Source: an uncultured Bacteroidales bacterium
Lineage (GTDB): Bacteria > Bacteroidota > Bacteroidia > Bacteroidales > Paludibacteraceae
Reading direction: 5' to 3'
DNA: 32,134 nucleotides
Assembly (NCBI GenBank): GCA_934692905.1
Contig: CAKUUM010000024.1
Coordinates: forward strand, 1-32,134
Part shown: piece after piece, positions 1-7,946 of the stretch
Position numbering within the stretch: position 1 is the stretch's first letter
Layout: each line of letters starts with the position of its first letter
Notes under the pieces: generated by a model
The model's input: the letters and a program-made list of their open reading frames with translations, nothing else
The model's database searches: none
What the model was told of the DNA's origin: nothing
Program-made: the position numbers and the translations under genes

Positions 1-1
1 C

Positions 2-430
2 TGCACCGAGATGATGTGCGACACGCTCACCTACGACTTCGTATCCATCCTGCGCCGCCTGCGTCCCGATGTGCCCGTCATCATGGTGGAGGGCATCACC
101 TATCCGTATGCGCGCCACAACGCTTTCTTCCGCGACTACCTGCCCAAGAAGAACGCTGCCTTCCGCCGCAACTACGAGCGTCTGAAGGCGGAGAACCCCG
201 TGGGCTTGTACTATGTACCCACCGACGGACTCGTGGGCGAGGACATGGAGGGTACGGTGGACGGCATTCATCTCACCGACCTCGGCTTCCGCGCATACGC
301 GGATATAGTGGAAGACTACATCGCGCAGGCGTTGATTGATGCACACACCGCCCGAATGCTGAACGCCCAAGCCACCGCCCAGGAGCAAAACGTAAAGGCG
401 AAAAAGACCAACAAGAAGTCCAATCGTTAA
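2..430 (+). CDS. SGNH/GDSL-type esterase, C-terminal part (5' end outside window)
   Basis: The reading frame is open from base 2, so this is the C-terminal ~142 residues of a longer protein; the first visible ATG at 11 is probably internal. The segment VDGIHLTDLGF is the block V signature of SGNH hydrolases, carrying the catalytic Asp and His. The preceding stretch (MVEGITYPYARHNAFF, then LYYVPTDGLVGEDMEGT) resembles the GDSL-like lipase/acylhydrolase type common in Bacteroidales, which removes acyl or acetyl groups from glycans. The nucleophile Ser block and any signal peptide lie upstream and cannot be checked. The last ~25 residues are Lys/Asn/Gln-rich and look like an unstructured tail. 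The substrate is unknown. Confidence 0.8.
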   Translation, partial: CTEMMCDTLTYDFVSILRRLRPDVPVIMVEGITYPYARHNAFFRDYLPKKNAAFRRNYERLKAENPVGLYYVPTDGLVGEDMEGTVDGIHLTDLGFRAYADIVEDYIAQALIDAHTARMLNAQATAQEQNVKAKKTNKKSNR

Positions 431-489
431 TAATTGCAAACGCTTCGCAACTCGACCGAGACCCCGTCTCTCCAAAGTCGAGGCAAACA

Positions 490-533
490 GCAAGGGATAC
501 GCAAGGGATGAGCAAGGGATAGGTAACGGATAA
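490..533. repeat. 11-bp tandem repeat, 4 units
   Basis: Four consecutive 11-bp units (gcaagggatac, gcaagggatga, gcaagggatag, gtaacggataa) lie between the esterase and the TonB receptor gene. The last unit is degenerate. The rest of the 431-599 gap shows no TAnnTTTG promoter or clear terminator that I can see. Confidence 0.8.
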
Positions 534-608
534 ACGACCCAATTTGTCCCCAAACGCATCCCGAAAAAAGCCAAATAGCGACAATAGTAACCACCAAATA
601 TGGTAAAT

Positions 609-3338
609 ATGCAAAAAATCTTTACTCTTTTACTCAGCATGATGGCGACCATTGCCATCTATGCTCAATCGGTCACCGTCACGGGTACGGTGTTGGATGC
701 CGCCAATGGCGAACCGCTGATTGGTGTTTCCATTCTGGAGAAGGGTACCACCAACGGTGTAGTCACTGACCTTGACGGAAACTTCAAGTTGTCGGTTGCA
801 CAGGGTGCCAAGTTGCAACTCTCCTATGTGGGTTATGCCAACGCGGAGATAACGGCGAAGTCCGCCAACCTCGGCACTATCAAACTGGACCCCGAGGCTG
901 TCGGTCTCGAAGATGTCACCATCACCGGTCAGATGGCACGCCAACAGAAGACGCCGGTGGCAGTCAGCCAAGTCAGTGCTTTGGACATTGAAGAACGTCT
1001 CGGTGGCGGTGAGTTCGTAGAGGTACTCAAGAACACCCCGGGTGTACACGCCAACGGACAAGGCGGCGGCTGGGGAGACAGTGAGATATGGATGCGAGGC
1101 TTCGACAATACCAACGTAGCCACTATGATTAACGGTGTGCCAATGAACGATATGGAGGGCGGAACCGTCTATTGGTCTAACTGGCAAGGACTTAGCGACG
1201 TTACCTCTGTCATGCAAACCCAACGCGGTATGGGTGCCAGCAAGGTCAGCGCACCTTCCGTGGGTGGTACTATCAACATCGTCACCAAAGGCATTGATGC
1301 CAAGAAAGGTGGTTTCATGACTTACTCAATGGGCAACGATGGTGCCAACAAAATTGCCTTTTCCGTTTCCACAGGTCTTATGAAGAATGGTTGGGCAATC
1401 ACCGTACTCGGTTCGCGTAGTTGGGGCGACGGATATATTCAGGGTACGGGCTATCAAGGCTATAGTTATTTTGCTAATATCGCAAAGCGCATCAACGAAA
1501 ACCATCAACTCAGCCTTACTGGCTTTGGTGCTCCTCAATGGCACTGGACACGCCCGTCGGGTTCAAGCGGTGCGCTTACTCTTGCCGAGTGGAACAATGT
1601 CAAGAAGTATATGACCGATGGTATGGATTATCGCCGTTACAATCCCGCTTACGGCTATGGCAACAACGGCAAGCAAAAAGGATGCAACTACAATTCATAC
1701 CATAAACCGCAAATCAGTTTGAATCACGTGTGGCAAATCGACCATAAGTCCAGCCTTTCTACATCATTGTACACTTCTATCGGCCGTGGTTTTGGAAACA
1801 CGGGCGAACCGAGTCCTTATTCGCAATACGCCTATTCCGACCTCACACGCGGTGCCTACAATGGTGTACTCTGTACCACTTTCCGTCGCGAGGATGGTAC
1901 TTTCGATTATGGGGCTATCGAAGATCTCAATGCTGCCAGCGAGAATGGTTCGCAACTTGTTATCTGTGAGAATAGAAACTACCACAACTGGTATGGTCTT
2001 GTAAGTTCCTATAACAACAAGTTCCTTGACGACCGTCTTGACCTTACGGCGGGCGTTGACCTGCGTTACTACGAGGGTATTCATACGGCGGTTATCAGTG
2101 ACCTTATGAGTGGCGACTATTTCATTGATGCCACACGTGCCAACAGCGTTTCAGCAAGCAATAATATACATCGTAATGACCCAAATTGGACGTATGCAAA
2201 GCAAACGGTAGGGGATGTGGTTTATCGTGATTATACAGGACATGTGATGCAAGAGGGGGCTTTTGCCACACTTGAGTGGAACCAAGACCGCTTGTCTGCT
2301 TTCCTCAACGGCTCTTTTTCTTATACCAGTTATTGGCGTGTAGATCGCTTCTACTACGATGAAGAGCATCAGCGTTCCGAGACTATCGGTTTTGCAGGCG
2401 GTACTATCAAAGGTGGTGTGAACTACAATATCAATAACCATAACAACCTCTTTGTTAATGCCGGTTTCATTAGTCGTGCGCCGAAATTCAATGGTGCTTT
2501 CATGACCTCTAACACCAGCCATGCTTTCAACCGTAACGCAGCCAACGAGAAGATTGCATCTGTGGAAGCGGGATACGGTTTCCACAATGAGTATGTGAAT
2601 CTCGTATTCAATGGCTACTACACCCGTTGGATGGATAAAACAATGTCTAAATCTACCTCTTTGGATAATCAGCAGACGGGTTATATCAACATGACGGGTG
2701 TCAATGCCCAGCACATGGGATTGGAGTTTGAACTCAAAGCACGCCCTGTGAAGTGGATGGAAATTAACGCAATGTTCTCATTGGGAGACTGGCGTTGGAA
2801 GGGACAAGATGTCATTGGATATATCTACGATGAACACGGCAATGCTGTCACTTCCACAGGCGAGACTACAACCCCGGGCTGCACTGACGAAGGCAAAGAG
2901 CATGCTTGGGCAAAAGTGAACCTCGAGAATATCCATGTCGGTGGTCAGGCACAAACCACGGCAAGTCTTGGCTTGTTGTTCAAACCATTTAAGGGTTTCC
3001 GTATAGGCGCGGACTATACGTTGTACGACCGTAACTACTCCTATTACTCTTTCTCGGGTTCTAACCTCACCGTGGGCAAGACGGTGAATATCATCGAGCC
3101 GTATCGTTGTCCGGTAGGCGGAGCGTTGGATATGCGTGCAAGTTATTCCTTTGAGATTGGTGCGCTACGTGCTACTTTGTCTGCCAATGTGACTAACATT
3201 CTCGACCAACACTATATTGAGAAGGCTTGGAGTGCGAACGCAGTATCACAATCTATTGTAGAGAATACGATTGACAATATCTATTTCTTCTACAACAAAG
3301 GCCGCCAATGGAATCTTCGATTGAAAGTGTCATTCTAA
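609..3338 (+). CDS. TonB-dependent outer membrane receptor
   Basis: An outer-membrane beta-barrel transporter energised by TonB. The N-terminus from ATG 609 is a signal peptide (MQKIFTLLLSMMATIAIYAQ); an in-frame ATG at 600 would add three residues and cannot be excluded. It is followed by a carboxypeptidase-regulatory-like beta domain (about residues 22-100, VTGTVLDAANGEPLIGVSI), a plug domain (about 105-230, with VLKNTPGVHANGQGGG and VGGTINIVTKG) and a long barrel ending in the usual terminal Phe (LRLKVSF). About 909 residues is normal for the family. The lipoprotein gene starts 27 bp downstream, so the two are probably co-transcribed like a SusC/SusD-type pair, although the partner is not a recognisable SusD. 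The ligand is unknown. No TAnnTTTG promoter is visible upstream. Confidence 0.93.
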   Translation: MQKIFTLLLSMMATIAIYAQSVTVTGTVLDAANGEPLIGVSILEKGTTNGVVTDLDGNFKLSVAQGAKLQLSYVGYANAEITAKSANLGTIKLDPEAVGLEDVTITGQMARQQKTPVAVSQVSALDIEERLGGGEFVEVLKNTPGVHANGQGGGWGDSEIWMRGFDNTNVATMINGVPMNDMEGGTVYWSNWQGLSDVTSVMQTQRGMGASKVSAPSVGGTINIVTKGIDAKKGGFMTYSMGNDGANKIAFSVSTGLMKNGWAITVLGSRSWGDGYIQGTGYQGYSYFANIAKRINENHQLSLTGFGAPQWHWTRPSGSSGALTLAEWNNVKKYMTDGMDYRRYNPAYGYGNNGKQKGCNYNSYHKPQISLNHVWQIDHKSSLSTSLYTSIGRGFGNTGEPSPYSQYAYSDLTRGAYNGVLCTTFRREDGTFDYGAIEDLNAASENGSQLVICENRNYHNWYGLVSSYNNKFLDDRLDLTAGVDLRYYEGIHTAVISDLMSGDYFIDATRANSVSASNNIHRNDPNWTYAKQTVGDVVYRDYTGHVMQEGAFATLEWNQDRLSAFLNGSFSYTSYWRVDRFYYDEEHQRSETIGFAGGTIKGGVNYNINNHNNLFVNAGFISRAPKFNGAFMTSNTSHAFNRNAANEKIASVEAGYGFHNEYVNLVFNGYYTRWMDKTMSKSTSLDNQQTGYINMTGVNAQHMGLEFELKARPVKWMEINAMFSLGDWRWKGQDVIGYIYDEHGNAVTSTGETTTPGCTDEGKEHAWAKVNLENIHVGGQAQTTASLGLLFKPFKGFRIGADYTLYDRNYSYYSFSGSNLTVGKTVNIIEPYRCPVGGALDMRASYSFEIGALRATLSANVTNILDQHYIEKAWSANAVSQSIVENTIDNIYFFYNKGRQWNLRLKVSF

Positions 3339-3365
3339 TGGTTTAACGGATAAATATTTACGAAT

Positions 3366-5159
3366 ATGAAGACAACAAAATATATTCTTCCTGCTATAGC
3401 ATTGCTCATGGTATCATGTGCCGATTTCTTTGATGAAAAACAACTTGGCAATGTTGATTACCAACCTTCGCATATCCGGACGGATATGACCTATACGCTC
3501 ACCGTGGACGATATGGGGCAAATCACAAAGAAAGGTTCTGAGTATGAGCAACGTGCTTTGGCTTTATGTACGGAGACAGATTCAAGTGCCTATCAGGCAT
3601 GGAAAGATATTGCCACACTCAAGGCATTCAACGAGAATGCCGATGCTGACATCTACGTGCCTGCATTTATGGCAAATACGTTTCCCTATTTGGACAAAGG
3701 TACTATCTGCAAAGTGTATTATCCTTATTATAAAGGAAAGACTAATCGGGTATTGCCGTTTATGAGTGCTGTAGGTTACTCGCTGACCGATGATGACTAT
3801 AAAACTATTTGGGGAGGACGTGGCGCAGACTATCTGACTGCAACGTCAGAGCCGAACATACCGGCCTTTTTGTCTCTGAAATTCACGACGGCTTCCGAAG
3901 GTCAGATCCTTGTACTCACCTACAAGACCCTCAACACCGACCCAGACACCATCTATCCGCCTCTTCCTTATGAGTGTACAGTGGCAGAATTGTTGGAGGC
4001 TCAGGAAACCGTAGAGCACCAGTTGACAGGCATTGTGGGTGCCATAAAGTCCTCTATCTCCGGCCGTTTCTATCTCGTGGATGGGGCAGACTCTATTTAT
4101 GTCTATGGTTTGTCCGACGAGAATGGTGACAAAGTGTGGAAGGCAAAGGGTATTAACCAAGGCGACCAAATCACGGTACGCGGTAAATACAGCAACGATA
4201 GCGGTGAACCGCTGTTCACCGATGCCGTTTATGTGAACCATACACCTGCGGGCAAGGCTGTCCGTCAGCGTATGACTGCCAAAGAGCCACTCTCGCAAGA
4301 TACTGTCTATAAGTCGGTTATCTATCAGTTAAGCCAAGGTTCATGGACGCTCTACACCAACGACCAGGTAAAGGCATATTTTGCTTTGCCGAAGACCATC
4401 TACGATGCATTGGGCAATACTTCCGTTGCCAATCCGCAGGAGACCATCGGCAAGTATCTTCGTCTGACCTATCCGTATGCGGCTGAGAAAGACATTTATC
4501 TTGTCGCATACAATGGCAGCAAGGGTATGACCGCCGACGAATTTACCTACGATGGCACAGATTTCGTTATGAACACGGGCTATACCACCGAGGAAATGAA
4601 TTTCGTACGTTCCGATAGTTGGATAGCAGACATCTCCACCTACTACACAACACCTTTCGTAAACAACGGGCAAGCCGATTTCACTATTCAGCATGTCAAT
4701 CTTGACGGACTCAGTTACGTATGGCGTTATCAGGCGTCGTACGGAATGACAGCATCTGCTTACGTGAGCGGTACCAATCACCCTGTAGAGGATTGGCTTG
4801 TAAGTCCTACTATTCGCCTCAAGAAAAGCGTGACACCAAAGATGCACTTCGACCACGCAGTGCGCTATGGAAACCAAGCCTATAACAAGGAGTGGCTCAA
4901 AGTGATGGTAACCAACAACTATACGGGCGATGTCACCACCACCGAATGGGAGCACTTGCAGTTCCCCGACTCCATACCCGATGGTTCCAATTGGATGTTC
5001 CTTGCCACCGGCGACTTCGACCTGAGCAACTACAACAACCAGAGCATTGTTATTGCATTCCAATACAATACCACTACGGGCGAACTGACTTCCGCACCCA
5101 CATGGGAGATACAGAACCTCCTTGTCTATGAGCCGGAAGCGGAAGCCACTGAGGAATAA
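3366..5159 (+). CDS. Outer membrane lipoprotein with OB-like and choice-of-anchor-J-like domains
   Basis: The N-terminus is a lipoprotein signal (LLMVSC, lipidated Cys18) followed by an acidic ADFFDEK stretch of the kind that directs Bacteroidota lipoproteins to the surface. Residues about 200-300 hold an OB-like module (TVAELLEA, then LTGIVGAIKSSISGRFYLVD, INQGDQITVRGKY) that matches the pattern of the three repeats in the next gene. The C-terminal third (about 410-590) contains EDWLVSPTIRL and a jelly-roll-like pattern typical of choice-of-anchor J/cleaved-adhesin domains. It sits 27 bp behind the TonB receptor, so it probably acts as its surface ligand-binding partner. No SusD TPR features are visible. 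Function beyond surface binding is not known; a DUF5689-like assignment is possible but unverified. Confidence 0.8.
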   Translation: MKTTKYILPAIALLMVSCADFFDEKQLGNVDYQPSHIRTDMTYTLTVDDMGQITKKGSEYEQRALALCTETDSSAYQAWKDIATLKAFNENADADIYVPAFMANTFPYLDKGTICKVYYPYYKGKTNRVLPFMSAVGYSLTDDDYKTIWGGRGADYLTATSEPNIPAFLSLKFTTASEGQILVLTYKTLNTDPDTIYPPLPYECTVAELLEAQETVEHQLTGIVGAIKSSISGRFYLVDGADSIYVYGLSDENGDKVWKAKGINQGDQITVRGKYSNDSGEPLFTDAVYVNHTPAGKAVRQRMTAKEPLSQDTVYKSVIYQLSQGSWTLYTNDQVKAYFALPKTIYDALGNTSVANPQETIGKYLRLTYPYAAEKDIYLVAYNGSKGMTADEFTYDGTDFVMNTGYTTEEMNFVRSDSWIADISTYYTTPFVNNGQADFTIQHVNLDGLSYVWRYQASYGMTASAYVSGTNHPVEDWLVSPTIRLKKSVTPKMHFDHAVRYGNQAYNKEWLKVMVTNNYTGDVTTTEWEHLQFPDSIPDGSNWMFLATGDFDLSNYNNQSIVIAFQYNTTTGELTSAPTWEIQNLLVYEPEAEATEE

Positions 5160-5188
5160 ACTGTAACAGAGAAACAACAAACATATAT

Positions 5189-5214
5189 GTCCCCGCACTT
5201 GCGGGTGCGGGGAC
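5189..5214 (+). other. GC-rich intercistronic stem-loop
   Basis: Perfect 10-bp arms (gtccccgcac / gtgcggggac) around a 6-nt loop lie in the 102-bp gap between the lipoprotein and the OB-repeat gene. There is no U-tract after it, so a processing or 3'-stability element that separates expression of the two genes is more likely than a full intrinsic terminator. Confidence 0.65.
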
Positions 5215-5261
5215 GTTAGTATAGAAACAACAAATTATTCACTTCTAAAAACAAAATCAGT

Positions 5262-6431
5262 ATGAAAAAGATTTTAACTCTTTGTGCAGCCCTTGTTGCT
5301 GCAATGAGTATGAGTGCAGAAGTCAAGAACATGACCTGCGCTGAGGCAGCCGCTGCTGCAGCACTACTGCAAAGTGGTCAAACCGGTACGGACACCGTAG
5401 CAGTTACGGGCTATGTGACTAACACTGATGGTAAAATCAGCAAGAACCAACAGACATTTTGGATGGACGACGAGAAAGGCAGCAAAAAGACTTTCTATGG
5501 TTATTGGTGCAACATGCCTAAAGGTGAGGCTGCATTGAATGTAGGTGACAAGGTAGTCATCAAAGGTTTCTTAATGCGCTACAATGATACTTATGAGATG
5601 AAGAATGGTTACATTACTATCTTGGAGCGTGCTGTCGTGAAGATTGATACTATCAAGGCTACAGTATGTGAGGCTGTTGAGGAGTGCGAGGCTTTGGCTG
5701 ACGGCGACAACACACAAGATGTATTCATCGTAGAGGCTGTTGTTACATCGGTTCTCGAGCAGAACGACAACTACAATACGCAGAAGTTCAATGTTACTTG
5801 CGAAGACAACAATAAAGACCTTCAAGCCTACAATGTAACCATGAAAGACGGTTATGCTGCTATTGGTGACAAAGTACGTTTGACCGGTAAACTCAAAAGG
5901 TATGGTTCTACCCTTGAGTTGGTAGGTGACGGCGTTGTTTTGGAGAAGGGCAACGTAAAGATTGACACTATCCAAGCTACTGTAGCAGAAGCATTGGCAG
6001 CAGCAAAGGCATTGGAAAACGGCAAGATTAGCCAGGATGTGTATGTCGTTACGGGTTACATTGACAGTATCTCGTCTGCATACAGCGACCAGTATAAGAA
6101 CATCTCTTTCTACATGTGCGACGACCTCAAAGCACCTGCTTATGAGTTCCAAGCATACCGCGTAAAGGGTGGTCAAGACTTAAAAGTAGGTGACAAAGTA
6201 GCCGTTACCGGCAACTTGCAACACTACTACAAGGCTGCAGAAGAAGAAAAGCCGGAGAAACACGGATACCAAACCAATGCAGGTGCTACTTACACTCTTG
6301 TTACTGAGTCGGCTGTAGAAAACGTTATTGGCAACACTGGCGACAAGGCTGTTAAAGTTGTACGCAACGGACAAATCTACATCGTAAAGGATGGGGTAGA
6401 GTATAACATCCTTGGTACTGAGGTGAAGTAA
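5262..6431 (+). CDS. Secreted protein with three OB-like repeats and a short C-terminal sorting-like motif
   Basis: After a signal peptide (MKKILTLCAALVAAMSMSA) the 389-residue protein consists of three tandem ~105-115-residue repeats (about 22-125, 128-230, 234-350). Each begins with a helix (CAEAAAAAALLQSG; TVCEAVEECEALADG; TVAEALAAAKALENG), then a V.V.GYV-type strand, and closes with a VGDKV...G.L..Y strand (residues 94-107, 201-214, 309-322). This is the layout of OB-fold-like modules in secreted Bacteroidota proteins. Residues 364-389 (VVRNGQIYIVKDG, then YNILGTEVK) form a C-terminal motif shared with the giant protein at 20973, perhaps a secretion or processing signal. It is the last gene before a strong terminator and probably works with the receptor and lipoprotein upstream. 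The ligand is unknown. Confidence 0.75.
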   Translation: MKKILTLCAALVAAMSMSAEVKNMTCAEAAAAAALLQSGQTGTDTVAVTGYVTNTDGKISKNQQTFWMDDEKGSKKTFYGYWCNMPKGEAALNVGDKVVIKGFLMRYNDTYEMKNGYITILERAVVKIDTIKATVCEAVEECEALADGDNTQDVFIVEAVVTSVLEQNDNYNTQKFNVTCEDNNKDLQAYNVTMKDGYAAIGDKVRLTGKLKRYGSTLELVGDGVVLEKGNVKIDTIQATVAEALAAAKALENGKISQDVYVVTGYIDSISSAYSDQYKNISFYMCDDLKAPAYEFQAYRVKGGQDLKVGDKVAVTGNLQHYYKAAEEEKPEKHGYQTNAGATYTLVTESAVENVIGNTGDKAVKVVRNGQIYIVKDGVEYNILGTEVK

Positions 6432-6462
6432 AGCGATTTGTGGCAATACAAATTGCTTGATA

Positions 6463-6498
6463 AAAATAGAGGCTGCTTATTCAAGCAGCCTCTATTTT
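6463..6498. terminator. Bidirectional intrinsic terminator
   Basis: A perfect 16-bp stem (aaaatagaggctgctt / aagcagcctctatttt) with a 4-nt loop has an A-run on its 5' side and a T-run on its 3' side. It lies between the converging OB-repeat gene and dapA and can stop transcription from both sides. Confidence 0.92.
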
Positions 6499-6516
6499 GT
6501 ATGTACATCTTTATAA

Positions 6517-7410
6517 TTATTGGTTCATAGCGCGGCGGATGACCATTTGGGTGGGAGGGGTGTTGGGTACGAGAGGGAGGCGGAGGATGTTTTTAATCAT
6601 GCCCTGTTCCGTGAGGACGGTTTTGATACCCGATGGGTTGCCCTCTACGAAAAGCAAATGAATGATGTGGGCATAGCGTTGCTGGAGTGCCATACTGTGT
6701 TCGTGTACCAAGCGGCCCATGTCCTCGGGGAAAGCATTACTTGCTACGCTGATGAGCCCATCGGCTCCCGCGTTCATGAGTTCGCAAGCGATACCGTCGT
6801 CGCCACTGATGACGAGGAGTCTGCCATTGGCAAGGTCTATCAACTCGGTGATTTGCTGAATGTTACCGCTGGCTTCCTTGATACCCAAGATACGGTCGGG
6901 GTAGGCATCATAGATGCGTATGACAGTCTCTGGGAGCAGGTTGACGCCCGTACGCCCGGGGACATTGTACAGGATAACGGGGACAGGACTCGCCTTGGCG
7001 ATAGCCGTAAAGTGCTGATAGAGACCATCTTGCGATGGTTTGTTGTAGTATGGGCAGACGGATAGGATAGCCGCAAAGTCGGATTGCAATGTGTCGCGGA
7101 GTTCGTTGATACGGGCAATGACAGCGGCGGTGCAGTTGCCGCCCATGCCGAGGACAAGGGGCACGCGACCTGCCACCTGGCGGACGATATGCTGGCGGAC
7201 ATCGTCCTGCTCGGCAAGGGTGAGCGTGGCAGTTTCGCCCGTGGTACCCAGCACAACGAGATAGTCAATGCCCGCAGTGGGTGCGGCAGGGGTACGGCTG
7301 TTTAGTTGTTTGTCTATCAGACGGGTAAGAGCGGCGTAGTCCACACTCCCGTCTTCGCAAAACGGAGTGATAAGGGCGGTGCCTAAGCCTTTTAATGAAG
7401 GATTATTCAT
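6517..7410 (-). CDS. dapA: 4-hydroxy-tetrahydrodipicolinate synthase
   Basis: Condenses pyruvate with aspartate semialdehyde, the first committed step to diaminopimelate and lysine, in the cytoplasm. The 297-residue product has the TIM-barrel hallmarks: GTTGET (residues 55-60), the YYNKP segment (121-125), YNVPGRTG with the catalytic Tyr148, and GIKEASG with the Schiff-base Lys178. I chose the ATG at 7410 (MNNPSLKGLGTALITPF). The frame stays open further upstream, but that extension is Ser/Thr/Arg-rich antisense of the neighbouring gene and not family sequence. The start overlaps the end of the DUF6913-like gene by 8 bp, so the two are translationally coupled in a ligA-DUF6913-dapA cluster. 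Length is normal (about 292-300 residues). Confidence 0.96.
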   Translation of the reverse strand: MNNPSLKGLGTALITPFCEDGSVDYAALTRLIDKQLNSRTPAAPTAGIDYLVVLGTTGETATLTLAEQDDVRQHIVRQVAGRVPLVLGMGGNCTAAVIARINELRDTLQSDFAAILSVCPYYNKPSQDGLYQHFTAIAKASPVPVILYNVPGRTGVNLLPETVIRIYDAYPDRILGIKEASGNIQQITELIDLANGRLLVISGDDGIACELMNAGADGLISVASNAFPEDMGRLVHEHSMALQQRYAHIIHLLFVEGNPSGIKTVLTEQGMIKNILRLPLVPNTPPTQMVIRRAMNQ

Positions 7411-7873
7411 GGGTTGTAAACATGTCGAGGTACTTGATGATTTGGGTGAAGAGGTAGTCGGGAGTGTCCTGCGCAGGGGTGTTGATGGTGAGGTCGTAGA
7501 TGCCGTCGCGGGTGTAACGACCGACCTTGAACGCCGCGCGGACGTAAAGCGCCATGTAGAGCGAGACCAGCGTAGGGTGCTGGGTGAGGTCGATGAAGAG
7601 GTCGTATTCGGCAGCCGTGAGGGCGCGGAGGACCTCCTTTTTCGGGCGGGAGAGCAAGGCACAGACCTGTTTCTTGGCGGGAACGGCGAAGACATCGATT
7701 TGCCTTGGGGTGGCGGCGTTGCCGTGGTTGGCGAGTTGGCGGGTGAGCGCAGAGATGTCGCCACCATCGTGGAGAATGGCGATACGCTGCACCTTCTCCC
7801 AGCGCGGCATCACGACACGACGGGGAGACTGATGCTGCAGTATGTAGTTGAATATATGCTCTTTAAGTGACAT
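7403..7873 (-). CDS. DUF6913-like conserved protein
   Basis: A 156-residue cytoplasmic protein without signal peptide or membrane segment. Visible features are an N-terminal helix, RIAILHDGGDISALT followed by a segment that may form a small alpha/beta fold, and EYDLFIDLTQHPTLVSLYMAL near the middle. It resembles the small Bacteroidales family (DUF6913) often found next to ligA and dapA; that assignment is from memory of gene order and pattern, not a search. It ends inside the dapA start (8-bp overlap) and begins 73 bp after ligA. No function is known. Confidence 0.75.
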   Translation of the reverse strand: MSLKEHIFNYILQHQSPRRVVMPRWEKVQRIAILHDGGDISALTRQLANHGNAATPRQIDVFAVPAKKQVCALLSRPKKEVLRALTAAEYDLFIDLTQHPTLVSLYMALYVRAAFKVGRYTRDGIYDLTINTPAQDTPDYLFTQIIKYLDMFTTHE

Positions 7874-7878
7874 TGGCG

Positions 7879-7945
7879 GTTTATACGTTTATGGGTTTAT
7901 GGGTTGATATGTGGTTGAATGGGTTGAAAAAGTTGAGGGGTTGAG
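7879..7945. repeat. Degenerate 8-10-bp repeat between ligA and its downstream gene
   Basis: The gap consists almost entirely of variants of tttatggg / ttgaatggg / ttgagggg. No promoter or hairpin is visible in it, so the downstream genes may rely on read-through from ligA. Confidence 0.6.
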
Positions 7946-7946
7946 A

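Noticed and set aside
5189..5214. Full intrinsic terminator between the lipoprotein and OB-repeat genes
   Set aside because: The stem is strong but there is no U-tract after it; recorded as a stem-loop only.
7411..7767. Upstream extension of dapA to 7767 (416 residues)
   Set aside because: The extra sequence is Ser/Arg/Thr-rich antisense of the overlapping gene; the family start is MNNPSLKGLG at 7410.
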